From contig JBBFLR010000002.1 in assembly GCA_037478935.1 (NCBI GenBank), forward strand, positions 88,604-152,603: 64,000 bases of DNA, read 5' to 3'. This DNA is from Candidatus Methanosuratincola sp. (lineage in GTDB: Archaea > Thermoproteota > Methanomethylicia > Methanomethylicales > Methanomethylicaceae). The notes beneath the pieces are model-generated. The model was given only the letters and a program-made list of their open reading frames with translations, did no database searches and was not told the origin of the DNA. Positions 16,553 to 25,719 of this stretch are shown here, piece after piece (positions within the stretch are counted from its first letter, which is position 1; the number at the start of each line of letters is the position of its first letter). A program made the translations under genes and the position numbers.

Positions 16553-17320
16553 TTAACCGACAAGGCGTGTGAAGAATTCCAACGTAGCGTCCAATACCTG
16601 CTGCTGTTGGCTCTCACGGCTTATGGCAGCATCGTTGTCACCAGGTTGGGGCCCGTACCATCCGAACTGGGCGTGGTTCCCTCCAACTATTGGGACGTAA
16701 ACGGTGTCAGGAGGCAAGAGGGATCTAGATGATTCGATCTTTTCTGGGGTTGAAAGGCCGTCGAGGGTCCCGTATATCGAAATTACCTTTATGCTGGCAG
16801 AAGAGAGGTTGTTGCTCGCGTCAGGGTAGGATGCCCAAAGGACGAGGCCCCTCACAGAGGACGGATGCTCATAGGCATATCGAGCAGCCATCGCTCCCCC
16901 AAGGGAATGGCCTCCCACGACCCAGGTAGTCACAGAGGGGTACTTGGCGATCACGTCGGATGCCAGGCCAGACCCAAAGATTGCTAGGTTGAACGGCATG
17001 GGCACTATCACCGTCAGGTATCCGCTCGCTGCTAAAGCGCGGGCTGCGATGGCATAGGACCTGGGGTCAACGCGGCCGCCAGGGTAGAATATGAAGCCCA
17101 GCGGCTTCTGAGATTTTGCCGGGGCAAAGGTCAGCCAGGGATTAGTTGTTACAATGACGTCTTCGTCGGACTGCATAGCCGACAAAGCCTCCGGCATGGG
17201 GCTCGGCGGGGTGTAAGCCCACACGGTGAATACGATCAGGGCGACGGCTATTGCAAGCGGTATTGCCGCGATAATTATTTTAAGGCGCCTTCCCACCAAG
17301 CCGCCCACCAACCAACCCAT
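16553..17320 (-). CDS. Membrane-anchored alpha/beta hydrolase
   Basis: An N-terminal transmembrane anchor (about residues 13-33, IIIAAIPLAIAVALIVFTVW) precedes an alpha/beta hydrolase domain. The nucleophile elbow is GGHSLGGAMAARYA. Asp in SIYGTLDGLSTPEK and His in GGNHAQFGWYG complete a plausible catalytic triad. It resembles the dienelactone-hydrolase-like Abhydrolase_5 group of about 250 residues. The substrate, an ester or lactone probably met outside the membrane, is unknown. Flanked by gene-poor DNA on both sides. Confidence 0.82.
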   Translation of the reverse strand: MGWLVGGLVGRRLKIIIAAIPLAIAVALIVFTVWAYTPPSPMPEALSAMQSDEDVIVTTNPWLTFAPAKSQKPLGFIFYPGGRVDPRSYAIAARALAASGYLTVIVPMPFNLAIFGSGLASDVIAKYPSVTTWVVGGHSLGGAMAARYAYEHPSSVRGLVLWASYPDASNNLSSASIKVISIYGTLDGLSTPEKIESSRSLLPPDTVYVPIVGGNHAQFGWYGPQPGDNDAAISRESQQQQVLDATLEFFTRLVG

Positions 17321-17870
17321 ATTACCAGTAAATATACCAGTACATCCGAACTAAACTATTTTTCGGAGGTCTTCCCAATCTTATAGTAAGGACGATTAGA
17401 TTAAATAAACTGGGTGAAGCACGGCATCATCTCGAAGTAGATCAGTATCTGCGGGATCATGATGAACGATGTTGTTTTTATGGTGATATTTTGAAATAGG
17501 GGACGTAGATCGGGTCGGGGCAAGGCGGTTCTTGATCGCTGCCTTGAAAGCGTTTGTCTCCTTCTTGATTAGTACTCGCGGGCGAGTTGATCTACCTCAT
17601 TGACTCGAGTTTCCTGTTTCTGCGCCTGATCAGTACAGGGCACAAGCAGACCTTCTTGTTTTCAAATGCTATCATTATGCTTACATTTACATGATGGCCA
17701 GGCACTGCCGTCCTATGCATTCCTGGCAACGACCTTTAACCTGGGGTACAGAAATTTCGAGAATTTTGATTCGCCAAGTAATGAGTTGCTATGACAGAAT
17801 AGACCTTTTTTGATCTGGAGGGCTTGGAAAGATTTGTATCATAATAAAAAAAGAATAGTTGAAGGACAGG
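17321..17870. other. Gene-poor stretch, possible decayed coding remnant
   Basis: About 550 bases have no intact gene. On the minus strand around 17400-17470 a short hydrophobic frame (FIMIPQILIYFEMMP) looks like a fragment of a membrane protein, but it has no start or extension. The composition is less GC-rich than the neighbours. Confidence 0.35.
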
Positions 17871-18842
17871 TCACTCGCAGTAGTTGCATTGAGTGGTCTC
17901 AGGGCATGCGGTCTCGATGCCCACGACTGCATGGAAGATGACCCAAATGGGTGCTTCTTCATTTGGAAGGTCGATGTAATACTGACCCGGCGCTACGGTT
18001 GGCCTGTATACTTTACCCTGCTTGACCATCGGGAACATGGTTGTTCCGGCGTAGACGTGGACTTCCTCATCACCGTGCTCGTTCTCAAGTATGGCATTAT
18101 CTTCCATTTCGACGCTCCAAGTCAGTCCCGATCCGTCGTATGTAATAGTCACGGTTCCAACAAGGACCCCTTTTGAGGTGTCGCACTGGCCCGCTCCAGC
18201 CCACAGTTCAAAATCGTATGTGCCGTATTCCGGTAGCTGTGTCGTCCAGCCCCATCTCGAGAATCCATGGTCTATGAAGCATTCAGAATTTTCTGCTTTT
18301 GCGTAGGCGGTCTCGTAGTAGTAGCAAGGCGCTTCACTATACGATTCGCGGAAGCAGAACGTCACGTGCGAAATCCCATAGGGCTTATTATTAGCAGGGT
18401 TGGTCGGAGCATAGAGTCCCTCATCAGATGTAGCGCAGTCGTAATTGAACACGTTAGCACTAGGTCCGCCCTTCACTATGACGGTGCAGACGCAGTAACC
18501 TGGCCCTATTGACCAATCAAAATGAGTCCCATTGTGATTTGAAATTGTGATCGTTGTGCTGCTTATTGCAGTACCATCATTTACATCAGAAACGGTACCA
18601 TTCCCGTAGATGTAGACCGTATAGGCCCCGCTCATATTAAAGCTCGCGTTAAAATCCCAATTGTCGATTTTGTATGCGTATGCGCAACTTGAATTAGCCT
18701 GATAACATTCATCTTTAGCATTGCCTGATTGCCAAGAATCGTAGAGTGTTGGAAGTACAGACGCACCCATCACTGCAACTGCAGAAAGCGGAAGCATCAC
18801 TGCCAGCATAACAGCGGCAATCATGGTAGAAATCTTTTTCAT
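17871..18842 (-). CDS. Secreted cysteine-containing surface protein
   Basis: A typical signal peptide (MKKISTMIAAVMLAVMLPLSAVAVMGAS) is followed by about 295 residues with around 15 cysteines, including VCTVIVKGGPSANVFNYDCA and PYGISHVTFCF. The KGGP...GLYAP...SHVTFC pattern recurs in secreted bacterial and archaeal proteins with an unassigned beta-sandwich domain. A C-terminal part ending ETTQCNYCE lacks an anchor. The coding sequence is less GC-rich than its neighbours, which fits a surface protein under different selection or transfer. Disulfides are likely. Function unknown. Confidence 0.7.
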   Translation of the reverse strand: MKKISTMIAAVMLAVMLPLSAVAVMGASVLPTLYDSWQSGNAKDECYQANSSCAYAYKIDNWDFNASFNMSGAYTVYIYGNGTVSDVNDGTAISSTTITISNHNGTHFDWSIGPGYCVCTVIVKGGPSANVFNYDCATSDEGLYAPTNPANNKPYGISHVTFCFRESYSEAPCYYYETAYAKAENSECFIDHGFSRWGWTTQLPEYGTYDFELWAGAGQCDTSKGVLVGTVTITYDGSGLTWSVEMEDNAILENEHGDEEVHVYAGTTMFPMVKQGKVYRPTVAPGQYYIDLPNEEAPIWVIFHAVVGIETACPETTQCNYCE

Positions 18843-19448
18843 GTTTACTTTCTCCTCTAATTATTATATTTTCTCAGAAAATGGTAACCGCTAATCATAA
18901 TATAAATTTAATTAAATTCGAAAATTCAAATATCCTAACTGTTGTTTTGTGCAACAATAATACTAATTTTTATATTAATGTTTATTTGTACAACATAAAA
19001 ACAATTGATTGATGGCTGCAGGCCCATCATATCATGAGCATGAAAACAGCACCTACTAATCAGTCACACAGCCGAACCGGAAGGCGACGGTTTTAGAAGT
19101 ACCGTGTGCTTGGAAATACGGCAGGTTTCTTTAAAGCCACAACGGAAGTTGCAATTGTGGAAACCTGAATTCAAGACCGCCTGACGGGCTCTGGAGTTTA
19201 CAGGAGCAACGTAAATTAAAAAATCTAAAGAAGAAAATCAGATCCTGGCAATAATGATGCAACTGACGATATTACTGGCGGCAAAAGAGGATAAGCCACC
19301 ACGGATAAGACTGACACGCTCACTGGCTTACGCCGGCGAACTCTTGGGGTCGATCCCAGTCTGACCCTCGCTTAAGTTCCGCCACCATTCAAACCCTAGA
19401 ATGATGACAGGCGGGGAAAATAAAAAGCGTAGAGCTCTGCAGAGGACT
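18843..19448. other. AT-rich intergenic region
   Basis: About 600 bases. The part just upstream of the secreted-protein gene (18850-18990) is very AT-rich and presumably holds its promoter. Around 19068-19165 a short plus-strand frame reads GDGFRSTVCLEIRQV and ends WKPEFKTA; it is faintly reminiscent of a transposase tail but too short to call. No RNA gene recognised. Confidence 0.4.
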
Positions 19449-19979
19449 TCAGTCGGGAGGCGACGATGATGATGAAGAAGAAGAGGTGGAGGACGAAGAA
19501 GACCTTGCACCCCTCGCGAGCGCAACTGTCCCGGTCTTCGCCATCTCGATCACGCCGAAGCCCTTCATCAGGTCGAGGAACGCCTGGACCTTCCTCGGCT
19601 GCCCCACGATCTCGATTACCAGCGAGTCCTTTGAGGCGTCGATCACGCGGGCCCTGAAGATGCTTATGTAGTTCAGTATGTCAGACCGCTTTGAGGGGTC
19701 TGTAGCCGAGACCTTGATCAGTGCAAGCTCCCTGAATGCCGACTCTTCAGGCTCCAGCTCGCTTATCTTAAGGACGTCTGGGATCTTGCTAAGCTGCTTC
19801 ACGAGCTGCTCCACCACCGCGGGGTTGCCCCTCATCGTAATAGTTATCCTCGAGACCCGCTCCTTCTCAGTGCCCCCCACGGTTATCGTCTCGATGTTGA
19901 AGCCCCTCCGCCTGATCAGCGACGTGACCTTGAAGAGGACGCCGGGCCTGTCCTCCACGATCGCAGAGATTATCCTCAT
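19449..19979 (-). CDS. ilvH: Acetolactate synthase regulatory (small) subunit with poly-serine tail
   Basis: The ACT domain opens with MRIISAIVEDRPGVLFKVTS and GFNIETITVGG, the valine-binding regulatory region. A second ferredoxin-like domain follows (EIVGQPRKVQAFLDLMKGFG). The ATG at 19979 is preferred, with GAGG five bases upstream; a TTG at 19994 gives a longer frame overlapping ilvB. It activates and confers feedback control on IlvB. The C-terminus is unusual: after ALARGA it runs into about 16 residues of almost pure serine (SSSSSTSSSSSSSSPPD), encoded by a simple TC-rich repeat. Confidence 0.92.
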   Translation of the reverse strand: MRIISAIVEDRPGVLFKVTSLIRRRGFNIETITVGGTEKERVSRITITMRGNPAVVEQLVKQLSKIPDVLKISELEPEESAFRELALIKVSATDPSKRSDILNYISIFRARVIDASKDSLVIEIVGQPRKVQAFLDLMKGFGVIEMAKTGTVALARGARSSSSSTSSSSSSSSPPD

Positions 19980-19986
19980 ACCTTCC

Positions 19987-21690
19987 TCAGCCAAACCAGA
20001 CCACCTCTCTCAGCGTCTTCCCTGGCGGGACCATCGGCAGTACCTTCTCGTCAGGCGAGACAGGGACATCGATGACCACTGGGACCTCGGCATCCACGCT
20101 CCGCCTTATTGCCGACTCGAGTCCGCCGTAGTCCTCCACCCTGATCCCCTCGGCACCGTAAGCCTCCGCCAGCTTGACAAAGTCAGGGACCTTTCCCAGA
20201 TCCGTCTCCGAGTACCGTTTCTCGCAGAACATGCACTGCCACTGCCTGACCATCCCAAGGACCCTGTTGTCCATCACGATCGTCACGGTCGGTATATTCT
20301 CCACGACGGCGGTCGCCAGATCCTGCTCGGTCATCAGGAAGCTGCCGTCTCCGTCTATGTTGAAGACCGGCCTGTCGGGGCACGCCACCTTGACGCCGAG
20401 CGACGCAGGGAATCCGAATCCCATCGCGCCGAGCCCGCCCGAGGTTATGAAGGTTCTAGGCTGGAGGACCTGGAAGTGGAGGGCCGCCCACATCTGGTTC
20501 TGCCCGACCCCCGTGGTGACGATGGACCGCTCGGGTATTGCCGACCGGAGCGTCTTCATTACGCGCTTGGGGCTCAGGGAACCCCTGCTCTCCTCGCTGT
20601 TGTAGAATTCCCTGTACTTCTCTTTGAGCTCGGCTATCCTCCTCGACCACTCGTTCTCTTTCTTCCTTATCCCCACCTCGATGAGGCGGTCCGCGAGGGC
20701 GGCGAGTGCTTTGCGCGCATCTGCAACTATCGGCACGTCGACCCCAAGGTTCTTCCCTATCTCGGCAGGGTCGATGTCGATGTGGATTATCTTGGCGTTC
20801 TCGCCGAACTTTTCCATCCTCCCCACGGTCCGGTCATTGAAGCGCATTCCTACGGCTATCAAGAGGTCTGCCTCCTCCGCGGCCATGTTGGCCTCGCCTT
20901 TCCCGTGCATCCCGATCATCCCCAGCGAGAGCGGGTGGACCTCAGGGATGGACCCTTTGCCCATCAGCGTGGTCGCAACTGGGGCGGGGATGATCTCGGC
21001 GAGCCTCGCGAGTTCCGCGCTGGCGTTCGACGCGATGACCCCCCCTCCGGCGATGATGAGCGGGCGCTCGGACTCGAGTACAAGCCCCACCGCCCTCTTT
21101 ATCGAATACGGATGTGGATCCCCGCTCTTGATGACGTACCCGCCTATCCTGACCCTCTCCGCCTCCATGTAGTCCACCTCTTCGTAAAAGACGTCCTTCG
21201 GGATGTCGACCAGCACGGGGCCTTTCCGGTTCGTGTTGGCGAGCATGAAGGCAGCCTTCATGGTGTCAGGTATCTCCGAGGCCTTGGATATCTGGAAGGC
21301 GTACTTGGTTATCGGGGTGGCTATCCCAACGATGTCAGCCTCCTGGAAGGCGTCCCTCCCGATCATGGAACGGGGGACCTGCCCGGTTATGGCGACCACC
21401 GGCGAGCTGTCCATGTGCGCGACGGCTATCCCTGTGACAAGGTTTGTTGCGCCCGGGCCGCTCGTCGCGGTGCAGACGCCAGGGATGCCCTTTGCCCTTG
21501 CGTACCCGTCTGCCATGTGTGCCGCGCACTGCTCGTGGCGGGCGAGAATGTGCCTAAGCTCCCCCTTCTCTGCGCATTCGTAGAGGGCGTCGTAGAAGGG
21601 TATCGTGGACCCCCCCGGGATGCCGAAGATCACCTCGACCTTCTCGTCCTTCAGCGCCTCCACCAAGGCTTTAGCCCCTGAAACTCTCAT
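19987..21690 (-). CDS. ilvB: Acetolactate synthase catalytic (large) subunit
   Basis: The 567-residue thiamine-diphosphate enzyme condenses two pyruvates, or pyruvate with 2-oxobutyrate. The N-terminal FGIPGGSTIPFYDAL region is followed by HEQCAAHMADGYARA containing the catalytic Glu. A central FAD/DHS-like domain follows. The C-terminal ThDP-Mg motif begins IDGDGSFLMTEQDL. The ATG at 21690 has GGAGG about eight bases upstream. It directly precedes ilvH in the same operon. A 667-codon antisense frame across this gene is a codon-bias shadow. Confidence 0.96.
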   Translation of the reverse strand: MRVSGAKALVEALKDEKVEVIFGIPGGSTIPFYDALYECAEKGELRHILARHEQCAAHMADGYARAKGIPGVCTATSGPGATNLVTGIAVAHMDSSPVVAITGQVPRSMIGRDAFQEADIVGIATPITKYAFQISKASEIPDTMKAAFMLANTNRKGPVLVDIPKDVFYEEVDYMEAERVRIGGYVIKSGDPHPYSIKRAVGLVLESERPLIIAGGGVIASNASAELARLAEIIPAPVATTLMGKGSIPEVHPLSLGMIGMHGKGEANMAAEEADLLIAVGMRFNDRTVGRMEKFGENAKIIHIDIDPAEIGKNLGVDVPIVADARKALAALADRLIEVGIRKKENEWSRRIAELKEKYREFYNSEESRGSLSPKRVMKTLRSAIPERSIVTTGVGQNQMWAALHFQVLQPRTFITSGGLGAMGFGFPASLGVKVACPDRPVFNIDGDGSFLMTEQDLATAVVENIPTVTIVMDNRVLGMVRQWQCMFCEKRYSETDLGKVPDFVKLAEAYGAEGIRVEDYGGLESAIRRSVDAEVPVVIDVPVSPDEKVLPMVPPGKTLREVVWFG

Positions 21691-21993
21691 CGAGATTCCT
21701 CCTGGTGATTTATAGAATTCTTGCAGTCTGTAAGAGGAATGCTGCGCGGTTGATTGGCTCCGGCAAGTGGAAGGCTATCAGAAGGGGATGAATAGAAGGC
21801 AGGCACCAGCAGTACTCCTCATCACTATCACTTAGTTCCATAAATAACGGGGCTTTTTATATAAATATTTCTTATTTGGCCCGCGAGGGGTCGTAAAGAG
21901 TAGTGGATGTGACGCCCCACTGCGGGGAAAATCAATTGGTTTGGGCGAGAGTCGGCTGCTGAAATATAAAAAAAAGGAGATAAAACGGTAGGG
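21691..21993. other. ilvB upstream region
   Basis: About 300 bases. It carries the ilvB ribosome-binding site (GGAGG), a TATA-like TCTATAAATC near 21710-21720 and another AT-rich patch at 21850-21870. The 3' end of the PNPOx-fold gene faces it. No gene or clear leader structure is visible. Confidence 0.4.
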
Positions 21994-22404
21994 CTATGCA
22001 ATCTTCTTGCCGGCCTCGTAGCTCGCGCTCTGGTTCCAAACTTCCTTTGGCTCCAGGATCCAGACGCCCCTCGCGGAGAGGCCAAGTTTCTTCAGCTCCA
22101 CGTTCATCCTGTCGACTATCTCGCCGGAAGTGAGGTAATCCCTCACCCCTGCCTTGATCTCGTATGATGTCATCTCCTTCGTAACGAGGAGTGACGCAAG
22201 CTCCCCGGATTTCTTCATGTTCTCCAGGTTGCTGCTGCTCCGCTTCATCAGTATCGCGCCCGCCACTACGGTGTTCGGATCCGGCGCCATCAGGCTGCCG
22301 ACGTGGATGATGTGCACATGCCCCTCCGGAGTCTTTGTCCCGAGTACCTTGGAAGCCCTCGGATCGTTCAGTATCTTCATCACTTCTGCAGGTAAAGCTA
22401 CCAC
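21994..22404 (-). CDS. Pyridoxamine 5'-phosphate oxidase-fold FMN-binding protein
   Basis: The protein has 136 residues. DPRASKVLGTKTPEGHVHIIHVGSL forms the split-barrel strands of the PNPOx-like fold, followed by PNTVVAGAILMKRSSSNLEN. Relatives bind FMN, heme or F420 and reduce varied substrates; none can be assigned. The GTG start at 22404 has GGGGG about six bases upstream. A TATA-like CATTTATACC lies near 22435. Monocistronic. Confidence 0.78.
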   Translation of the reverse strand: MVALPAEVMKILNDPRASKVLGTKTPEGHVHIIHVGSLMAPDPNTVVAGAILMKRSSSNLENMKKSGELASLLVTKEMTSYEIKAGVRDYLTSGEIVDRMNVELKKLGLSARGVWILEPKEVWNQSASYEAGKKIA

Positions 22405-22793
22405 AAAAATTCCCCCGAGATCAATACCTTTGCAGCGGTATAAATGTTGTTGTATCGGTTTTTATTTTATAATTAGTTTATAATCTAAGTTTATCAAAGC
22501 GATTCAGGCTGGTGGCGAACCTGCTCCAAGAAAGAGACGTGGGGGAAGAAGCGAGAAAAAATGGGCGAAGATTTTTGGATCTCAATCTGTACATTCAGTA
22601 GATAAAGTCAGAATCCCCGATAAAAACGGACGCCTCCAGTTCCATTAGAGGTCGCGAGCCGGCAGAACCATCTGGCGGTGCGGAATTCGGCACGCAGTGG
22701 GGGAAAAACAAGCACGATAAGGAAAGAAAGCATGGCAGCCCTTCCCTGCGGAGGGCTTGGTCTACTCTTACGCTCAGGGACGGCGCGTCGAAT
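22405..22793. other. Intergenic region without recognisable genes
   Basis: About 390 bases between the PNPOx-fold promoter and the 3' end of the DUF2207 gene. The first 60 bases are AT-rich and contain the PNPOx promoter. I see no gene or structured RNA in the rest. Confidence 0.45.
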
Positions 22794-24596
22794 TCATCTG
22801 GCCCCCGCACCGCCCCCTCCGAACCCACCTCCGCCCCCGAAACCACCGCCGAATCCTCCCGTGGATCTCCCGCCCGACTGGGGTATAGACGCGTATATGA
22901 CGGGCCTGAAGACGAGGCGCATCCCAGGGAGGTACGATGCCTCGGGCAGATTTACCTTCAGCTCTTTCATGACGGAGGCCACCTTCTCGCCAACACCCAG
23001 GGCGGTCCCGTAAACAAGCCACTCGCCCCAGATCGATATGTCCTGCGGCGCATACTTCTTTATCATGGCCAGATCGGTCAGGAAATTCCGGAACGCGTCC
23101 CATTCGAGCTTCTCACGGTAGTATTCCTTCCTCCACCTTCCAAAGAGCGAAGACGGGAATGAGGCGGCTATCAGGCACTCGGCAAGGGCCACTAGTGAAA
23201 AGGCGGAAGCCGCGAATAGCGCGGGGGCGGCGTCCTCGAAGACGAAGGCACCGAGCGCAGAGGCAACAAGCAGGGCGACGGCGATGCCTGCCAATGGCAC
23301 GACCCTCCGCCTGCCACTGGAAACATACCTCGAGGCGATCGACCGGTTGGGGGAGCGGGCGATGTAGCTCCAGTCGCGCTTGGCCGCGGCTATCGACGCG
23401 TACCGACCGGAGGCGGCGCTCCTGTCGATGCGTCTCTTGACCGAGTTCACGTTCAGCACTCCGCCCTCGGAGAGGTCTGCAAGGTACTCGAGGACGCGCC
23501 TCTCATAATTGTCCTCGGACGACTGATCCAAGATCCTTATTGAAGTCCCCTCGTCCTCAATCCTTATCTTCCCCTGCCGGTGGAGGTCGAGGAGCGTCGC
23601 GTAGAGGCCGTTCTCGTCGAAGACGAACGGGTCTCCGCGGAAGACGAGGTTCACAACCCACGGCTTGAGGCCGCTGTTGGGCACGAAGCTCAGGTATTTG
23701 GACACCGCAAACCTCCGTTCCCTTCCGAATGACAGATACAGACCCAGCAGGAGGAAGGGGGTGGCCAGCGCGAATACGCGCGCGCCCTCCATCACCCCGG
23801 ATGCAAATGTGAACTGGAGCGAGTACAGGAGGTTCGCGCGCTCTGTAGATCCCAGCACGTCCCGGACCTCCCTAGGGAAGCCCTGGATTTCAGAGAGCTG
23901 GCTGGCGGGGAGGAGGAGCTCGAATTCAAGAAGCTGATCCTTGGGGGAGGAACCGTAAATGTAGGCCCCGCCGCTGGTGTTTACCACCTTGAGCGTCGGG
24001 GGGTGCGCGTATATCCTCCCGATGTAGCCGCCTTCCGGCGCTTCCACCCGTACAACCACATCGCGGTAACTCAGGTGCTTCCTTGCCAGCATCAGGTTCA
24101 AGTGGACGTGGAGGTTATCGTACTCGAGGGGCGGGGAAACAGAGAAGACGTACCTCACCAAGTACGTCCCGGCCTGGAAATAGGAGGGGTTGTAGATCCC
24201 GACCTCGCTGGGCTCCGCGTTCGAGGATATGAAGCCAAGGACCGCCGAAGAACTGTTCTCCTCAGGCACCCAGACCGCGCCGAGGTGATCTTTGAGGTAA
24301 GGCACCGTCCCAGGCGGGTTTTCGTACGAGACGAGGGCTACAAAAGGCGCTGGGAGCGGCGACTGGGAGAGGGGGGCGTCCCAGCCGCGGTAGAGCATGC
24401 GGTACTTTCCCGAGACTTCTACGCGGTACACGTATTCCTCGACGAGGGTCCCGTTCAGGTGGTAGGTGGCAGAATATGATTCGACCCAGACATCGTCGCG
24501 GAGAAGCGACGGGAAGGATTCCACCAGGTACACGCCGGCTATCCCGACAATGAGGGTCAGCACCACCAGTGCAGAGATCTGTTTTATCTCGGCCAA
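22794..24596 (-). CDS. DUF2207 membrane protein with Gly-rich C-terminus
   Basis: This 600-residue protein starts with a signal/TM segment (ALVVLTLIVGIAGVYLVESF). A large extracytoplasmic beta domain (about 30-250) follows, then a TM helix (ALATPFLLLGLYLSF), a cytosolic region with winged-helix-like LLDLHRQGKIRIEDEG, and two further helices (VPLAGIAVALLVASALGAFV). The tail is Gly/Phe-rich (GGFGGGFGGGGGFGGGG). This is the YciQ/DUF2207 architecture. Such proteins are commonly paired with LemA, as here, 16 bases downstream of the LemA gene. The pair probably forms a membrane complex of unknown role. Confidence 0.85.
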   Translation of the reverse strand: MAEIKQISALVVLTLIVGIAGVYLVESFPSLLRDDVWVESYSATYHLNGTLVEEYVYRVEVSGKYRMLYRGWDAPLSQSPLPAPFVALVSYENPPGTVPYLKDHLGAVWVPEENSSSAVLGFISSNAEPSEVGIYNPSYFQAGTYLVRYVFSVSPPLEYDNLHVHLNLMLARKHLSYRDVVVRVEAPEGGYIGRIYAHPPTLKVVNTSGGAYIYGSSPKDQLLEFELLLPASQLSEIQGFPREVRDVLGSTERANLLYSLQFTFASGVMEGARVFALATPFLLLGLYLSFGRERRFAVSKYLSFVPNSGLKPWVVNLVFRGDPFVFDENGLYATLLDLHRQGKIRIEDEGTSIRILDQSSEDNYERRVLEYLADLSEGGVLNVNSVKRRIDRSAASGRYASIAAAKRDWSYIARSPNRSIASRYVSSGRRRVVPLAGIAVALLVASALGAFVFEDAAPALFAASAFSLVALAECLIAASFPSSLFGRWRKEYYREKLEWDAFRNFLTDLAMIKKYAPQDISIWGEWLVYGTALGVGEKVASVMKELKVNLPEASYLPGMRLVFRPVIYASIPQSGGRSTGGFGGGFGGGGGFGGGGAGAR

Positions 24597-24612
24597 TTTT
24601 TACCATCCGGGT

Positions 24613-25176
24613 TTAGAACTCTATCTTCGGGCGCCTCTCCGACTCCTCTTCGAACCGCAGGTACTCCATCTTTATCAGCCCCATCAGCCTTGCGACGAAG
24701 TTGGTCGGAATGGTCTCGGTCTTTATGTTGAATTCCTGCGCGATGTTGTTGTACGTGTAACGGTGCCTCGCGATCTCCTCCTCCAGCCCCTTCACCGAGT
24801 CCATGAGCGAGACCACGGTCCCAGAGGTCTTCAGGTCGGGGTACGCCTCAGCGACCGCGACTATGCTCCCGAAGATCCTCCGCGATTCGGCGTCGACGCT
24901 CCTAAGGCCCTCTGCGCCAGCCTTTCCGATCTCGGACCTGAGACCGGTGATCTTCTCGAGGGTCTCCTTCTCGAACTTTGAGTAGCTCTTGACCGCGCCG
25001 AGCAGCTGTTCGATCATGTCCAGCCGCTTCTTCATTGCCACGCGGACCTGCCCCAGGGTGGCCTGGGCCGAGTTCGAGAGAGTCTTGAACCTGTTGTAGA
25101 CAGATACGAAATAGAGGGCAAAGACGGCGGCGATAACCACAATGGTTACCACAATCAGGATCTGGACAAAATCCAT
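24613..25176 (-). CDS. lemA: LemA-family membrane protein
   Basis: One N-terminal transmembrane helix ([20 protein letters not shown]) is followed by [20 protein letters not shown], a version of the LemA signature. A long helical bundle and the ending [20 protein letters not shown] follow. LemA proteins face outward or inward by lineage and associate with DUF2207/TPM proteins. It is the first gene of a two-gene operon with the DUF2207 protein. Confidence 0.9.
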   Translation of the reverse strand: MDFVQILIVVTIVVIAAVFALYFVSVYNRFKTLSNSAQATLGQVRVAMKKRLDMIEQLLGAVKSYSKFEKETLEKITGLRSEIGKAGAEGLRSVDAESRRIFGSIVAVAEAYPDLKTSGTVVSLMDSVKGLEEEIARHRYTYNNIAQEFNIKTETIPTNFVARLMGLIKMEYLRFEEESERRPKIEF

Positions 25177-25278
25177 AAGATCACACCACTCAAATGATAA
25201 CGTTAGGATTTAAAGCTTTATCAGCTTTTTAAATGGGACGGTATTTTTTGTTTTAGGATGGCGAAAAATCAGAAAGAT

Positions 25279-25584
25279 TCAGTAAATCTTACCCTTGATC
25301 GCAGCGGTCGGGTGGATCACAATTACCCCTGCATCCTTGTAAACTGAGCCGTTGACCTTGCCGTAAATTTTCAGCTCGCCGCCGTGGTTGTGCACGTCGC
25401 CCTCGACCTCGCCGTAGAGTTCGACATAGGAACCCCTCTCGAGGATCACGTCCTGCTTGATGATCCCATTGAGGATGAGCTTTCCCCCGTTCGACACGAC
25501 TGCGCTCCCGGTTATGGTGCCATTAACAGTGAGCTCCTCGGCTATCTTAATGTCGCCCTCTATCTTCTTGTTCTCAATCCTCAT
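25279..25584 (-). CDS. Bactofilin-like polymer-forming protein
   Basis: From the ATG at 25584 the protein begins MRIENKKIEGDIKIAEELTV and consists of short beta-helix repeats, for example NGTITGSAVVSNGGKLILNG, up to the C-terminus AIKGKIY. This is the bactofilin (DUF583) fold, which self-assembles into non-polar filaments. At 101 residues it is essentially only the core helix. A longer frame from 25635 runs through the promoter and is rejected. An 18-base inverted repeat lies 61 bases upstream. Its role in this archaeon, cell shape or membrane scaffolding, is unknown. Confidence 0.8.
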   Translation of the reverse strand: MRIENKKIEGDIKIAEELTVNGTITGSAVVSNGGKLILNGIIKQDVILERGSYVELYGEVEGDVHNHGGELKIYGKVNGSVYKDAGVIVIHPTAAIKGKIY

Positions 25585-25644
25585 CTTGATCACTGTAAAT
25601 GAAATATCAACCAGTATGCTTAAAAAACTCTCCATATATACTTA

Positions 25645-25662
25645 GGTATATCAGCATATACC
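25645..25662. promoter_or_regulatory. Palindromic site upstream of the bactofilin gene
   Basis: GGTATAT and ATATACC flank a CAGC spacer, a perfect seven-base inverted repeat in a run of TATA-like sequence (25630-25672). It may combine a TATA box with a dimeric operator controlling the bactofilin gene. Confidence 0.45.
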
Positions 25663-25719
25663 ATATATATAAAATAAGTAAACATTCCAATATTTATAAT
25701 TTATAATTTACTGTAAATT

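Noticed and set aside
19068-19180. Possible TnpB (IS605-type) C-terminal remnant on the plus strand
   Set aside because: Only about 45 codons, no zinc-finger or DED motifs, and no terminal hairpins identified.
19678-21681. A 667-codon open frame antisense to ilvB, and similar long antisense frames over AOR (28418-29845) and the first MtmB copy (31433-32164)
   Set aside because: They mirror genes with strong, recognisable domains and arise from GC-rich codon bias. Their translations are Arg/Leu/Asp-rich with no motif.
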